Part shown: positions 8,624 through 17,909 of the stretch, piece by piece | How the letters are laid out: every line of letters begins with the position of its first letter | Numbering within the stretch: the stretch's first letter is position 1 | Origin: Roseburia hominis | GTDB lineage: Bacteria; Bacillota; Clostridia; Lachnospirales; Lachnospiraceae | Length of the DNA stretch: 64,000 nucleotides | NCBI RefSeq assembly: GCF_021531695.1 | Contig: NZ_JADYUI010000001.1 | Coordinates: forward strand, 235,755-299,754 | Reading direction: 5' to 3' | Notes under the pieces: model-generated | Told to the model about the DNA's origin: nothing | The model's database searches: none | Seen by the model: only the letters and a program-made list of their open reading frames with translations | Program-made: the position numbers and the translations under genes

Positions 8624-9955
8624 CTATTGTTCTTGTAATTCGCCTTCTAATACTTCGATTGCCTTTGCCACCTGATTATCGCAATGGTAATCAAATGCTT
8701 CGTTTGGATCTCCTGTATATTCATATTCCAATGAAATATCCGGTTCAATTCCGGTTCCCTGAATATTCTCTCCATTTGGAGTAAAATATTTGGCAATCGT
8801 AAGCTTTATGGCATCTCCTTCCGGTAATTCAATGGTATTTTGCACCACACCTTTTCCATAAGTCGTCGTTCCGATTAAGGTGCCATAATTATAATCCCTG
8901 ATTGCACCCGCAAAGATTTCAGAAGCGCTTGCACTGTATTCATTCACCAAAACCACCATCGGATAATTCATCACGGTATCTCCGGAAGAAGTACAGTCCT
9001 GACGATTTCCATATTTATCTTCCATGTAAACGGTAATTCCCTCCGGCAGAATATCATCCAGCATCTGTGTCACTGCCGGAAGCATTCCTCCACCATTATT
9101 TCGCAAATCTACAATCATTGCTTTCATACCCTGAGTCTCCAGCTCTGTAATGGTACTTTTAAACTGATTTGCCGTATCTTCTTCAAACCCGGAAACGTAA
9201 ATATATCCAATTCCATCTTCAAACATCTGACCGGCAACACTCTGTTCATTTACCTTCGCACGTTTGATGTCATATTCAGAATACTCACTCGCCCCCTCAT
9301 GGCAAACCACAAGATGCACGGTTGTTCCTTCTTCTCCACGAATACGCATAACCAGATCAGACAGTTCCATACTGGTCGCATCAATATCTTCCACTTTGAC
9401 AATGGTATCTCCAACTTCAAGTCCTGCCTCTTGCGCCGGTGTATTATCATAAATCTTTGTAATCGTCACCTGCATGGTTTCCTTATCTTGTGACAATCCT
9501 GCTCCAATTCCATAAAAATTTCCATGTATCTGCTTCATCAGTTCATTGTATTTGTCCTCTGTATAATAAGCAGAATATGGATCGTTCAATCCTTCCACCA
9601 GACCTGCATAGAGCCCTTCCTGCATTTTTTTCGTATCGACATCTTCATAATAATTTGCATCAATCTGCTCCATAAGCTGATTTAATTTATCTAATGTCTT
9701 TTGATCAAAAACCTCTTTTGCTTCCTGCGTTGTTGCATTCACTGCAACAGTATCATCCTGCATATGCGAAATATATAAAATTCCCGTAAAAGCCACAGAA
9801 GTGCCTAAAATACCGGCAATCAATCCGGCCAGAAAGCCTTTTTCTCTTTTTCTTTTATTTTGTTCCGGCACATTATTTATTTTCTCTTCTTCTTTTCCAA
9901 CTTCTCTTTTTTCTTCCATTTTTCCTCTCTTTTCCTTATTTTTCCCAAAAATCAT
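8624..9955 (-). CDS. ctpA: Carboxy-terminal processing protease (S41, PDZ domain)
   Basis: A membrane-anchored serine protease of the S41 CtpA/Prc family acting outside the membrane. Domain order: charged cytoplasmic N-terminus (~40 residues), one membrane anchor (GFLAGLIAGILGTSVAFTGI), a PDZ domain that binds C-terminal peptides (GLEVGDTIVKVEDIDA region), and the protease fold. The catalytic serine is in SASASEIFAGAI and the lysine in TTYGKGVVQN. Two starts are possible: ATG at 9967 (overlapping the M23 gene by 16 bases, weak SD) and ATG at 9955 (GGA seven bases upstream); I favour 9955. It sits directly downstream of the M23 peptidase and FtsEX, so a role in trimming wall hydrolases or their regulators is likely (inference). 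Confidence 0.92.
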   Translation of the reverse strand: MIFGKNKEKRGKMEEKREVGKEEEKINNVPEQNKRKREKGFLAGLIAGILGTSVAFTGILYISHMQDDTVAVNATTQEAKEVFDQKTLDKLNQLMEQIDANYYEDVDTKKMQEGLYAGLVEGLNDPYSAYYTEDKYNELMKQIHGNFYGIGAGLSQDKETMQVTITKIYDNTPAQEAGLEVGDTIVKVEDIDATSMELSDLVMRIRGEEGTTVHLVVCHEGASEYSEYDIKRAKVNEQSVAGQMFEDGIGYIYVSGFEEDTANQFKSTITELETQGMKAMIVDLRNNGGGMLPAVTQMLDDILPEGITVYMEDKYGNRQDCTSSGDTVMNYPMVVLVNEYSASASEIFAGAIRDYNYGTLIGTTTYGKGVVQNTIELPEGDAIKLTIAKYFTPNGENIQGTGIEPDISLEYEYTGDPNEAFDYHCDNQVAKAIEVLEGELQEQ

Positions 9956-11277
9956 AAATAATTCCATGGACTCACATAGGCTCCATTTAAACTGACACCA
10001 AAATGCAAATGATTTCCAGTGGAAATTCCGGTACTTCCGACTTTTGCTATTACCTGTCCGGCACTCACATAATCTCCCAAAGATACATTAAGTGCAGAGG
10101 CATGCATATAAACTGTACAAAGCCCATTTCCATGGCTAAGAATTACATGGTTTCCTGCTGCCGCAGAATATCCGGCATAAATTACTTCTCCCTGCGCTGC
10201 TGCCACAATATCGGCTCCTGCTGCTGCTCCAATATCAATTCCTTTATGTACCGAAGATGCACCTGCTGTTGGTGAAAGTCTGTTTCCATAGTCACTGGTC
10301 ACACGATTACTGCTCGGACATGGCCAGGTAAACACTCCTCCGGTATAAGTCGGAGGTGCCACGTTATCTGACGAAGAACTTCCTTCACTCGGCTGTTTTT
10401 CTCCGGTTTCAGTGGAATCTTGCACGGCTGCGGCCTGTTCCTGCTGCTTTTTCAATTCTTCCGCTTTTCTTTGCTCTTCCCTTTGTTTTTGCAACGCAAG
10501 CTGTGTCTTAATTTCTGCAATTACCTCTTCCTGCGCCTGAAGCTCGCTTTCATATGCCTGTGCTTCTCCTTCTGCCGTACTAAGTTCACTTCCGATATTC
10601 AAAAGTTCTGTCTCTTTCTGGCTTTTCAGTGTTTCTACCGCTGCTTTCTGGTCATCCAACTGTGCCTGCATCGTTTTTAAATCTGCATAATCCTGCTCTA
10701 ATTTGGTCTTCGTATCTGCAATCAGCTGTGTTGTATTTTGATACTGTTCTAACATCTGCCTATCATACTCTGAAATCTGATAAATATAAGTTGCAGAATT
10801 TAAAAATTCAGAAACATTTCTGGCAGACAATAAAATCTGCATATAGTTGGTACTGCTTGTATTTTCATACATATACTGTATTCTGAGCTTCATACTGTCA
10901 TATTGAATGGCTGCATCTGCTTCTGACTGCGTAAGCAATGTCTTAGTATCAGATATCTCTGTATCCTTGGCCTCTAATTTATTTTGCAATTCATTGATCC
11001 GCGTGGAAATTGCCGACATTTTTGTATCCAATTCCTGAATTTTTGTCTCTGCATCCTCTTTTGAATTTTGCAAATCAGAAATAAGTCCCTGTGCTTCTTC
11101 CAATGCCGACTCTAATTCTTTCTTTTCCTGTTCCGCATTCGTAAGAGAATCATTTGTCACTGATGTATCACCTGATGGAGCTTTTTCTGTTGCAGACACC
11201 TTTCCTGCTGTCATCACTGTAAATATACTAACCAGTAGTAAAAAAATGTATTTTTTCTTTCTTTTCAATCTTATCAT
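9952..11277 (-). CDS. Secreted coiled-coil M23 (LytM) peptidase, EnvC/PcsB-like FtsEX partner
   Basis: A 441-residue exported protein. Residues 1-29 form a signal peptide (lysine-rich start, hydrophobic core, cut near VSA). Residues ~45-270 are a long coiled coil, as in EnvC and PcsB, that docks on FtsX. A Glu/Lys/Gln- and then Ser/Pro-rich linker leads to a LytM domain (~330-435). The zinc ligands look intact: HKGID (HxxxD) and HLHFG (HxH), so unlike EnvC this protein may itself cleave peptidoglycan cross-links. Gene order ftsE-ftsX-this gene strongly suggests that the FtsEX ABC complex activates it during division. A 91-base gap separates it from ftsX. Confidence 0.93.
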   Translation of the reverse strand: MIRLKRKKKYIFLLLVSIFTVMTAGKVSATEKAPSGDTSVTNDSLTNAEQEKKELESALEEAQGLISDLQNSKEDAETKIQELDTKMSAISTRINELQNKLEAKDTEISDTKTLLTQSEADAAIQYDSMKLRIQYMYENTSSTNYMQILLSARNVSEFLNSATYIYQISEYDRQMLEQYQNTTQLIADTKTKLEQDYADLKTMQAQLDDQKAAVETLKSQKETELLNIGSELSTAEGEAQAYESELQAQEEVIAEIKTQLALQKQREEQRKAEELKKQQEQAAAVQDSTETGEKQPSEGSSSSDNVAPPTYTGGVFTWPCPSSNRVTSDYGNRLSPTAGASSVHKGIDIGAAAGADIVAAAQGEVIYAGYSAAAGNHVILSHGNGLCTVYMHASALNVSLGDYVSAGQVIAKVGSTGISTGNHLHFGVSLNGAYVSPWNYL

Positions 11278-11368
11278 TTAATCCTCATTCAAATCCCATT
11301 TTTTGCCATTTGTTCCACAAGCTGAATATGGGCATCCCATGCAACGCACAGAATACCCATGTTCCTAT

Positions 11369-12277
11369 TTATACTCTTAAATGTTTATGAATCGTAATAC
11401 AACTTCCTAAAAAGCCAATTCCCACACCCAAAATCAACGCTACCGGAAGTAATGTTTCAAACACCTGATTTACCGGTAAAAATTTCATCATATTACTGAG
11501 AAATGAAAATTTCCCGGCAATATAAACTACAAGTTTACTGTATAAGACATACAAAATCGCAAGTGGTAGAACAGAACCGATTAATCCGATTAAAATTCCC
11601 TCTACCACAAAGGGTGCCCGTACAAAGTAATCCGTTGCACCGATCAATTTCATAATTCCAATTTCTTCTTTTCGCACTGAAATGCCAATAGTAACGGTAT
11701 TACTGATAAGAAAAGTAGAGACCGCCAGCAGAATCATAATAATTCCGATTGATACATAACTGATTAGCGAATTAAAATCAGACAAAGTATTTGCCGCCAC
11801 TTCAGACTGATTCACCTTTCGTATCCCATCAATGGATTCCAGATAAGTAACAAGTGCATCCTGCATAGAAATATCATTTAAATAAATCTCATAGTGCGCA
11901 GAATTCGCTAATGGATTATCATCTGCAAATCCCGCAGCAAGTTCCTCATTTCCCTCAAAATACGTTTTTTGGAACTCACTCCATGCATCTTCCGCAGATA
12001 CAAAATCAAATTTTGCAACTTCTGCTCTTTTTTCGATTTTATTACCAATATCCTTAATTTGTTCTTCGCTGATACCCTCATCAAAGAAAGCGGTTACTGC
12101 AACACCTTCCTCTGCATTCTTCACCATTGCCTGAAAATTTGTAACAATAGAGTAAAAAAGTCCAAACAAAAAAATGCATGCCGACATTGTTGCAATTGAT
12201 GCAAGCGAAAACAAACGGTTACTCCAGATATTTTTCACACCTTGTTTTAATGTATAAAAAAACGAACTAATCCTCAT
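11369..12277 (-). CDS. ftsX: Cell division ABC transporter permease FtsX
   Basis: FtsX is the membrane partner of FtsE; together they transmit ATP hydrolysis to extracellular wall hydrolases. The protein has a short N-terminal cytoplasmic helix (MRISSFFYTLKQGVKNIW), one membrane helix (about 20-45), a large extracellular loop of ~120 residues that would bind the coiled coil of the neighbouring M23 protein, then three more helices in the FtsX/MacB-type permease domain. The frame is open back to 12310, but the ATG at 12277 has a GGGTGA site upstream and gives the canonical MRISSF start; it overlaps the end of ftsE by 11 bases. Confidence 0.94.
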   Translation of the reverse strand: MRISSFFYTLKQGVKNIWSNRLFSLASIATMSACIFLFGLFYSIVTNFQAMVKNAEEGVAVTAFFDEGISEEQIKDIGNKIEKRAEVAKFDFVSAEDAWSEFQKTYFEGNEELAAGFADDNPLANSAHYEIYLNDISMQDALVTYLESIDGIRKVNQSEVAANTLSDFNSLISYVSIGIIMILLAVSTFLISNTVTIGISVRKEEIGIMKLIGATDYFVRAPFVVEGILIGLIGSVLPLAILYVLYSKLVVYIAGKFSFLSNMMKFLPVNQVFETLLPVALILGVGIGFLGSCITIHKHLRV

Positions 12278-12953
12278 CGCTATAATCACCCGGTACTTCG
12301 TCTTTTTCAATGACGCCTTTCTTAATTGTTATCACGCGCTTTTTCATGGCTTTCACAATCTGCATATTATGTGTAACAACAAGTACTGTCGTCCCACGCT
12401 TATTGATTTCTTCCAGAAGACGCATAATCTCCCATGCATTTTTCTCATCCAGATTTCCGGTCGGTTCATCCGCAAGCAGAATCTTAGGTTCGTTTACTAA
12501 TGCTCTCGCAATTGCCACTCTCTGTTGTTCTCCGCCGGATAATTGTTTCGGAAGCGATTTATATTTTGCTGCCAATCCTACCATTGATAACATGGTCGGC
12601 ACATTACTTCTGATTTTTCTTGTCGAAGTTCCAATTACTCTTTGTGCGAATGCAACGTTTTCATAGACATTTCTGTCTTTCAACAAACGGAAATCCTGAA
12701 AAACAACCCCAACATTTCTTCGATATCGCGGAATCTGTTTTCTTCGTATTTTATGTAAATCCTTTCCATTTATCGTAATTTTCCCCTCCGTAGGCTCCAG
12801 TTCTTTCAAAAGCAGTTTAATCAAAGTGGATTTTCCAGAACCGCTGTCCCCTACAACAAATACAAACTCTCCCTCTTTAATATTTAAACTGATATCATTT
12901 AAAGCAGGTATTCCTGCTGAATATGATTTGCTGACATGCTCAAGCTTAATCAT
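12267..12953 (-). CDS. ftsE: Cell division ATP-binding protein FtsE
   Basis: The 228-residue ABC ATPase of the FtsEX complex. Walker A GDSGSGKST (about 36-44), the signature LSGGEQQRVAIARAL, Walker B ILLADEPTGNLD and the H-loop VVTHN are all intact. FtsE also begins with the typical MIKLEHVSKSY. It overlaps ftsX and lies nine bases after the CdaR-like regulator stop, so the three genes probably share a transcript. Confidence 0.96.
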   Translation of the reverse strand: MIKLEHVSKSYSAGIPALNDISLNIKEGEFVFVVGDSGSGKSTLIKLLLKELEPTEGKITINGKDLHKIRRKQIPRYRRNVGVVFQDFRLLKDRNVYENVAFAQRVIGTSTRKIRSNVPTMLSMVGLAAKYKSLPKQLSGGEQQRVAIARALVNEPKILLADEPTGNLDEKNAWEIMRLLEEINKRGTTVLVVTHNMQIVKAMKKRVITIKKGVIEKDEVPGDYSDED

Positions 12954-12961
12954 AATTCCTC

Positions 12962-14053
12962 CTAGTAATCCAGTGACTCCATATATTTCATATATTTTAC
13001 AACCATAAGCGCAATCTTAAAGGTAATGGCATCTTCAAATACCCGAAGATCCAGCCCCGTACTCTTTTGTAATTTGTCCAGACGATATACTAATGTATTT
13101 CTGTGAATATATAACTGTCTTGATGTCTCCGAAACATTTAAATTATTTTCAAAGAATTTATTGATTGTCGTCAATGTTTCCTCATCAAAGTCATCCGGCG
13201 ATTTTCCTCCAAAAATCTCGCGGATAAACATTTTACAAAGTGGAATTGGAAGCTGATAGATCAAACGTCCGATCCCAAGCGTAGAATATGCAATAATATT
13301 CTTCTCTTCAAAGAAAATCTTTCCGACATCAAGCGCCATACGGGCTTCCTTATAAGAACGTGACACTTCTTTAATCTCATTCACCACCGTACCATACGCA
13401 ATATAAACATCACAGTCTGAGTCCCCATTCTTAAAAAGGTTCAGGATTACTTCCGCCGTCTTTTCCAAATCCTCGTAAGTTTCATTTTCTGCAAGTTCCT
13501 TTACGACAATGATATTTTTCTCATCCACTGCAGTAACAAAATCCTTAGATTTTCCGCCAAATAAAGAACGCACTTTCTCCAATTCATTTCCATCTTTTTC
13601 CCGGTTTGTTTCTACAATAAATACAACTCTTCGCACTTCCGTCTCGATATGCAGTTTCTTCGCACGATTATAAATATCTACCAAAAGAAGATTATCTAAC
13701 AGTAAGTTCTTTATAAAATTATCCTTATCAAATCTCTCTTTATAGGCAACCAAAAGATTCTGAACCTGAAAAACTGCAATTTTTCCTACCATGTAAACAT
13801 CTTCACTGTTACCATTCGCAAGCAGCACGTATTCCAATTGATGTTCGTCAAAAACTTTAAAAAACTGGCATCCTGAAACTACCTGACTATCCGCAGGTGA
13901 TTCCATAAATGCAAGTGCCGGATTGACAAAACCATCCGAATCCGCAAATGTTGTCGCAAGTACTTTTCCTTCTGTATCAATAACACACAAATCAATTTTG
14001 GTGATGTTCTTCAATCCGTCAATGGTATTTTGAAGTATTTGATTTGAAATCAT
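12962..14053 (-). CDS. CdaR/PucR-type helix-turn-helix regulator
   Basis: A transcriptional regulator of the CdaR family. Residues ~1-130 form the sugar-diacid-recognition-like sensor (NQILQNTIDGLKNITKIDLCVIDTEGKVLATT). The middle is a GGDEF-like PucR core with the motif VYIAYGTVVNEIKEVSRSYKEA. The C-terminal ~60 residues are the PucR HTH (NNLNVSETSRQLYIHRNTLVYRLDKL). The frame opens with a GTG at 14062 that lies inside the Shine-Dalgarno; the ATG at 14053, eight bases after AAGGAG, is the real start. It is immediately upstream of ftsE. Whether it controls the division cluster or merely cotranscribes is not clear; the effector is unknown. Confidence 0.88.
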   Translation of the reverse strand: MISNQILQNTIDGLKNITKIDLCVIDTEGKVLATTFADSDGFVNPALAFMESPADSQVVSGCQFFKVFDEHQLEYVLLANGNSEDVYMVGKIAVFQVQNLLVAYKERFDKDNFIKNLLLDNLLLVDIYNRAKKLHIETEVRRVVFIVETNREKDGNELEKVRSLFGGKSKDFVTAVDEKNIIVVKELAENETYEDLEKTAEVILNLFKNGDSDCDVYIAYGTVVNEIKEVSRSYKEARMALDVGKIFFEEKNIIAYSTLGIGRLIYQLPIPLCKMFIREIFGGKSPDDFDEETLTTINKFFENNLNVSETSRQLYIHRNTLVYRLDKLQKSTGLDLRVFEDAITFKIALMVVKYMKYMESLDY

Positions 14054-14200
14054 ATTCTTCACTCCTTTTTATCGTATCTTGTAATATCATATACAACTTT
14101 CACAAAAAATTCTGTTTTAACCCCAAATCAACTTTTCTCTATTTTAATATTTTAATGCAAAACACCAAAAAAATAAAGAGGAAAACGCATTTATTTTATG

Positions 14201-15058
14201 CTAATATTCCAAAAAGCCTTCTCCAACCACTTCTCTGGCATCTGTCACAATCACAAATGCTTCCCGATCAATATTTAAGACAATATCTTTTAACACTACA
14301 ATCTCTTTTTTGGAGACTACACAATACAGCATGCATTTTTTATCCTTTGAGTACATTCCTCTGGCATCCAGTCCTGTAACACCGCGATCCATCTGTGTCA
14401 TAATGGCATTTGAAATCTCCCGATACTTTTCTGATACGATAAATACTGCTTTGGAATATTTAATACCTTCCATCAAAGCATCAGAAACTTTTGAAGTAAT
14501 ATAAATCGTTACAAGCGCATACATTGCAGCCCGGATCCCAAACACATAACTACCTGCCGCAACAATAATGCCATCAACAATACAAATAACCTGCATTATT
14601 GTATAATGGCGCAATTTATGCTGAATGAGTGCAGCCAGCATATCGGTTCCGCCTGTTGTTGCCCGTGCCAGTAATACCATACCCATTCCCACACCGGTAA
14701 GTACTCCACCAAAAATTGCAGCTAACACATAATCTTCACCTGCCAAATCTAAAACCGGCAGAATATATAACCAAAGCGATAACAGTATTGTGGCAATTAC
14801 CGTCCTTGCCACAAACCGCTTTCCTTTTATATGAGTTGCCACAAAAAACAACGGAATATTTAAAATCAGATTTGCAAGCCACAGTGGAACTTTTCCATGC
14901 GTTAATGACTTTGTAATAATTGCAATACCCGTAAAGCCGCCGGTTACCAGTCCAATCGGATCAAAAATGCACTGGATCGCTACCGCCATTAATCCCGTAC
15001 CTGTAATCATCAAAATCAGATCCACCCAGAATGGTCTGCGTTTTAACAATAACTCCAT
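14201..15058 (-). CDS. YitT family membrane protein (DUF161 + DUF2179), copy 1
   Basis: A 285-residue protein: five to six membrane helices (DUF161, residues ~10-200) followed by a cytoplasmic DUF2179 domain (ISNAIMTQMDRGVTGLDARGMY ... VIVTDAREVVGEGF). The family is widespread in Firmicutes and has no proven function; the DUF2179 tail has been suggested to be a small-ligand or regulatory domain. The GG-rich membrane loop GGFTGIAI and ATTGGTDMLA are family signatures. It starts just after the WecG-like gene (two bases between), so the two are likely cotranscribed. A second copy lies at 22132. Confidence 0.9.
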   Translation of the reverse strand: MELLLKRRPFWVDLILMITGTGLMAVAIQCIFDPIGLVTGGFTGIAIITKSLTHGKVPLWLANLILNIPLFFVATHIKGKRFVARTVIATILLSLWLYILPVLDLAGEDYVLAAIFGGVLTGVGMGMVLLARATTGGTDMLAALIQHKLRHYTIMQVICIVDGIIVAAGSYVFGIRAAMYALVTIYITSKVSDALMEGIKYSKAVFIVSEKYREISNAIMTQMDRGVTGLDARGMYSKDKKCMLYCVVSKKEIVVLKDIVLNIDREAFVIVTDAREVVGEGFLEY

Positions 15059-15060
15059 TT

Positions 15061-15735
15061 TTATGCCTCATTTTCATTTTTATATTCGCTCAAACTATTT
15101 TCCAACTTTTTCCGTGAAATCAATCGTCTTACCCGCCGAAACAAGGAATGGGACTCCGTTGCATAGTGTTCTCCCAGACCATACCAGATACCAATGCTTA
15201 GTTTTCCTTTGTTCTCCATTAGAAATTCTTCCTGATAAGGAGATGGCAACACAGAAAATACAAGATCCGGTGTCTCGACATTAATCGCATTCACCACTGC
15301 ATCCAGATCTCCAATGCAATTCTCCATAGCGTATTGTCCCACAATCCTTACCTTTTCATACTCATTATGCAGAAAGATTTCCAGTTTTTTTACATCTGTT
15401 TCTTTTTCTCCTAACAAATAAATGGTTTTTTTATTTCGCAACAGTCGTTTCATGAATTCATAAAAAAATGTATTCTCTATTGTCTCTTTCATGCGCTGCG
15501 TGGAATTGACCCCTGCTGCCAAAAGAATTTCCTTTTCTCCAATTACCGCCAGATCAAGATTTTTTAAGCAAGCACGCATTTTTTCATCATGCCCGGCCTT
15601 TTCCAGCATAGACATTGATATCGTCTCGATTGTATTCATTTCATTATTATTCAAGTACGTCTCCGCTCTTAACATTGCTTCGCGCACCGTATAGTTATCT
15701 AATTCCAATCCCAAAATGTCCAGTTTTTTTAACAT
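15061..15735 (-). CDS. WecG/TagA/CpsF family glycosyltransferase
   Basis: A 224-residue member of the GT26 family, which transfers N-acetylmannosamine or a related sugar onto undecaprenyl-linked GlcNAc for teichoic acid or polysaccharide linkage units. The conserved core is recognisable: MLEKAGHDEKMRACLKNLDLAVIGEKEIL, KTIYLLGEKETDVKKLEIFL, and ETPDLVFSVLPSPYQEEFL. The enzyme is slightly shorter than typical TagA (~240-250) and lacks the usual GVGGTFDFLAG, here SIGIWYGLGEHYA, so the substrate may differ. A GAGGG site precedes the ATG. No other polysaccharide genes are nearby. Confidence 0.8.
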   Translation of the reverse strand: MLKKLDILGLELDNYTVREAMLRAETYLNNNEMNTIETISMSMLEKAGHDEKMRACLKNLDLAVIGEKEILLAAGVNSTQRMKETIENTFFYEFMKRLLRNKKTIYLLGEKETDVKKLEIFLHNEYEKVRIVGQYAMENCIGDLDAVVNAINVETPDLVFSVLPSPYQEEFLMENKGKLSIGIWYGLGEHYATESHSLFRRVRRLISRKKLENSLSEYKNENEA

Positions 15736-15810
15736 TGTTGCCCTCTGTTTCTAATTTTTCCGCATGGCAGTCTTATACAGTGTCTTAGTATATCAGAATC
15801 TTTTCTGCCT

Positions 15811-15850
15811 GTAAAGCGCTTCGCTACCTGCTCATGAACGGTTCAACTTC
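15811..15850. repeat. Dispersed hairpin repeat, copy 2 of 4 (internally deleted)
   Basis: GTAAAGCG joined directly to CTTCGCTACCTGCTCATGAAC. Compared with the copies at 43745 and 55262 the CATTCGCAATCC loop region is missing, leaving AAAGCG/CTTCGCT. It lies just upstream of the WecG-like gene. Confidence 0.65.
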
Positions 15851-16413
15851 CTGTTCCCTGCAGTTTACCATAATTGTTTTTAATGTGCACAACAAATTCA
15901 AGCATTTGTCCGGAAATAAACTGACAAATAGATTTATTTTTTATATAGTTTTTCACATTGAAAATGTCAATAGTATTTGCCCTTTTTTTCTAAAAATCGA
16001 TAACTTTATGATTTCTTCACAAAACGCTCGTTCTTTTCTTTTAATATGTAAACCACATAAAAACGTCTCATTTTTTGTGGATAATGTGTATAACTTCGTG
16101 TATAACTTCCTTTTTTCCATTTTTTCGTGCTTTGTAATGTGGATAACTTTCCACTTTATCTCTTTTCATTTTTTGTTCTTTCCATTACGATTTGTGCATT
16201 TTGCTTATTTCTATTTTATTTTTCTCTACCACACTCCTTTACTTTTTTTAATCTTTTTTTCGCATTTTTCCTCTTTTTGATTGACATAACTTTGTTCTGA
16301 TTTACATAACACCTTTGCTTTTTCACTTTTTCTTAATTGTCGCACAGCTTTTGCTCCGCACGCGGGCAGTACCATTAAGCTATTTTCTTCTCTGCAAGCT
16401 GCTCACCATCACA
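15851..16413. other. AT-rich gene-free region with a cluster of DnaA-box-like sequences
   Basis: No credible gene is seen in this stretch. It is strongly T-rich on the plus strand. Between 16076 and 16146 there are two exact DnaA boxes on the minus strand (TGTGGATAA at 16076-16084 and 16138-16146, i.e. TTATCCACA) and two near matches between them (TGTGTATAA at 16085-16093, CGTGTATAA at 16097-16105). No dnaA or dnaN is close, so this is more likely a DnaA-binding or titration site than the origin. Confidence 0.5.
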
Positions 16414-16447
16414 AAAAAACAACCCAAAGTTTCCTCCAGGTTGTTTT
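16414..16447 (-). terminator. Terminator of the NlpC/P60 gene
   Basis: AAACAACC and GGTTGTTTT form the stem around CAAAGTTTCCTCCA; the minus-strand transcript ends in a long T-run (seven As on the plus strand at 16413-16419). It is 22 bases past the stop codon. Confidence 0.8.
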
Positions 16448-16469
16448 CTTCACAATATTCTGTTCTCCA

Positions 16470-17789
16470 TTAGAAAATACGTCTTACTGCCAAAATATCT
16501 CTATAATATGCAGTAGAAATCTTAATACCACTCTGTGGTGTACTTGCATGTACGATAGAACCATTTCCAATGTAAATACCAACATGTCCACTATAACATA
16601 CAATATCACCAGGCTGCATATCAGATGTACTTACACCATATCCTACCCCTCTTAAAGCACTGGAGGAGTGTGGTAATGAAATACCATATGCACCATATAC
16701 ACTCATAACAAATCCGGAACAATCTGTTCCATTCGTAAGACTGGAACCACCATACACATATGGATTGCCGACAAACTGACAAGCATAGTTTGCAACAGAA
16801 CTTCCACCTGAACCGGAAGCCTTCGAATAACTCTTAGAGGATTCGGAATCCTTACTATTTTTACCGTCTTTAGAATTGGAAGATTTTTCTCTTGCCTTTT
16901 CAGATGCAGCTGCCGCTGCCGCTGCTGCCTGTCGTTCTGCTTCCTCTGCTGCCAGTCTTGCACGTTCTTCTTCTACAGATTCTCCATATTTATATTCGGT
17001 AGAAAGCTGCACATAATCTGTTGACACATAGCCTTCCCCTTCTTCAATAGATACTTTAACCCAACCAGTAATTGATTCATCTGTAACTGTTAAATCTTCA
17101 CCTTGCGGAACATTTCCAAGAATCGGAGCATCTGTATTTGGTGCTGTACGAACATGCAAAGTCTGTGTATCGACTAAAGCCACACGTCTTCCTGCTTTTT
17201 TCGCAGCATTAGCATCCCCGACAATCAAATAATCTGCTTTTATGTATCCGGTACAGGAACCGGAAGTAATCTGATACCAGTCGCCTTCTCGTCCAAGAAC
17301 TGTGGCTGCACAATCCGTATATAATTTTCCTACCACTTCACTGTCTTCACTTGCTGCACTTCTGATATTTACATAACTGTCAACATTTGCAATTGCAACA
17401 TCATTGAACTCTGCGGTAACGACAGAAGTATTATTATTTACAACATCCGCCACTGCTGCACGAACAGTTTCTGTACTATCCTGTGTTTCTTCAGCACCTT
17501 GCGTTTTTACTACATCACTGGCTCCTGTTGTCTGAATGTTGGAAATTGTAGAGGTAACTCCTGCCACAACACCATCTTGTGATTGTGTTGTAAATACATT
17601 CTTCGTCGTCTGCTCTGCCGTATCTGCACTCTTCGTATCAACATCTGTTACGGATGCTGTCTGTGTATCCACACCATTTATCGTCGCACAAGCGCCTGCT
17701 ATTGGTGCTGCATAGGTAACTACCGGTGAACCGGAAAGTGTTGCAACACAAAGCGCACATGCTGTTAATTTTAATATCTTTTTCTTCAT
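16470..17789 (-). CDS. Secreted SH3-domain NlpC/P60 cell-wall endopeptidase
   Basis: A 439-residue exported wall hydrolase. A signal peptide (MKKKILKLTACALCVATLSG, cut near TYAA) is followed by a threonine/serine-rich linker, two bacterial SH3 domains (about residues 130-190 with VDSYVNIRSAASEDSEVVG, and 205-265 with LHVRTAPNTDAPILG), an Ala/Glu/Lys-Ser linker, and a C-terminal NlpC/P60 domain. The catalytic cysteine is in NGTDCSGFV, the histidine in YSGHVGIY, and the third polar residue in SIVHAST. Such enzymes cut the D-Glu/meso-DAP bond in stem peptides. The in-frame TTG at 17801 lies within the SD; the ATG at 17789 follows GGAGG by six bases and is the real start. Monocistronic, with its own terminator. 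Confidence 0.93.
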   Translation of the reverse strand: MKKKILKLTACALCVATLSGSPVVTYAAPIAGACATINGVDTQTASVTDVDTKSADTAEQTTKNVFTTQSQDGVVAGVTSTISNIQTTGASDVVKTQGAEETQDSTETVRAAVADVVNNNTSVVTAEFNDVAIANVDSYVNIRSAASEDSEVVGKLYTDCAATVLGREGDWYQITSGSCTGYIKADYLIVGDANAAKKAGRRVALVDTQTLHVRTAPNTDAPILGNVPQGEDLTVTDESITGWVKVSIEEGEGYVSTDYVQLSTEYKYGESVEEERARLAAEEAERQAAAAAAAASEKAREKSSNSKDGKNSKDSESSKSYSKASGSGGSSVANYACQFVGNPYVYGGSSLTNGTDCSGFVMSVYGAYGISLPHSSSALRGVGYGVSTSDMQPGDIVCYSGHVGIYIGNGSIVHASTPQSGIKISTAYYRDILAVRRIF

Positions 17790-17909
17790 CGAAACCTCCA
17801 ATTAATTTCGTTTCTGTGCCCCATTTATTACAAATTTATTAAATTTATTACATGGTTATTATAGCAAAGCCCTGTTACTCTGTCAACCTCAGCCACTTGG
17901 AACATTTTG

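Noticed and set aside
16080..16280. Plus-strand frame of 148 codons (15834-16280) rich in Phe and Ser
   Set aside because: Composition simply reflects T-rich DNA, there is no ribosome-binding site, and no protein-like pattern.
15851..16413. Chromosomal replication origin (oriC)
   Set aside because: Only four boxes, no dnaA/dnaN/rpmH neighbourhood, and no change in gene strand bias across the site.
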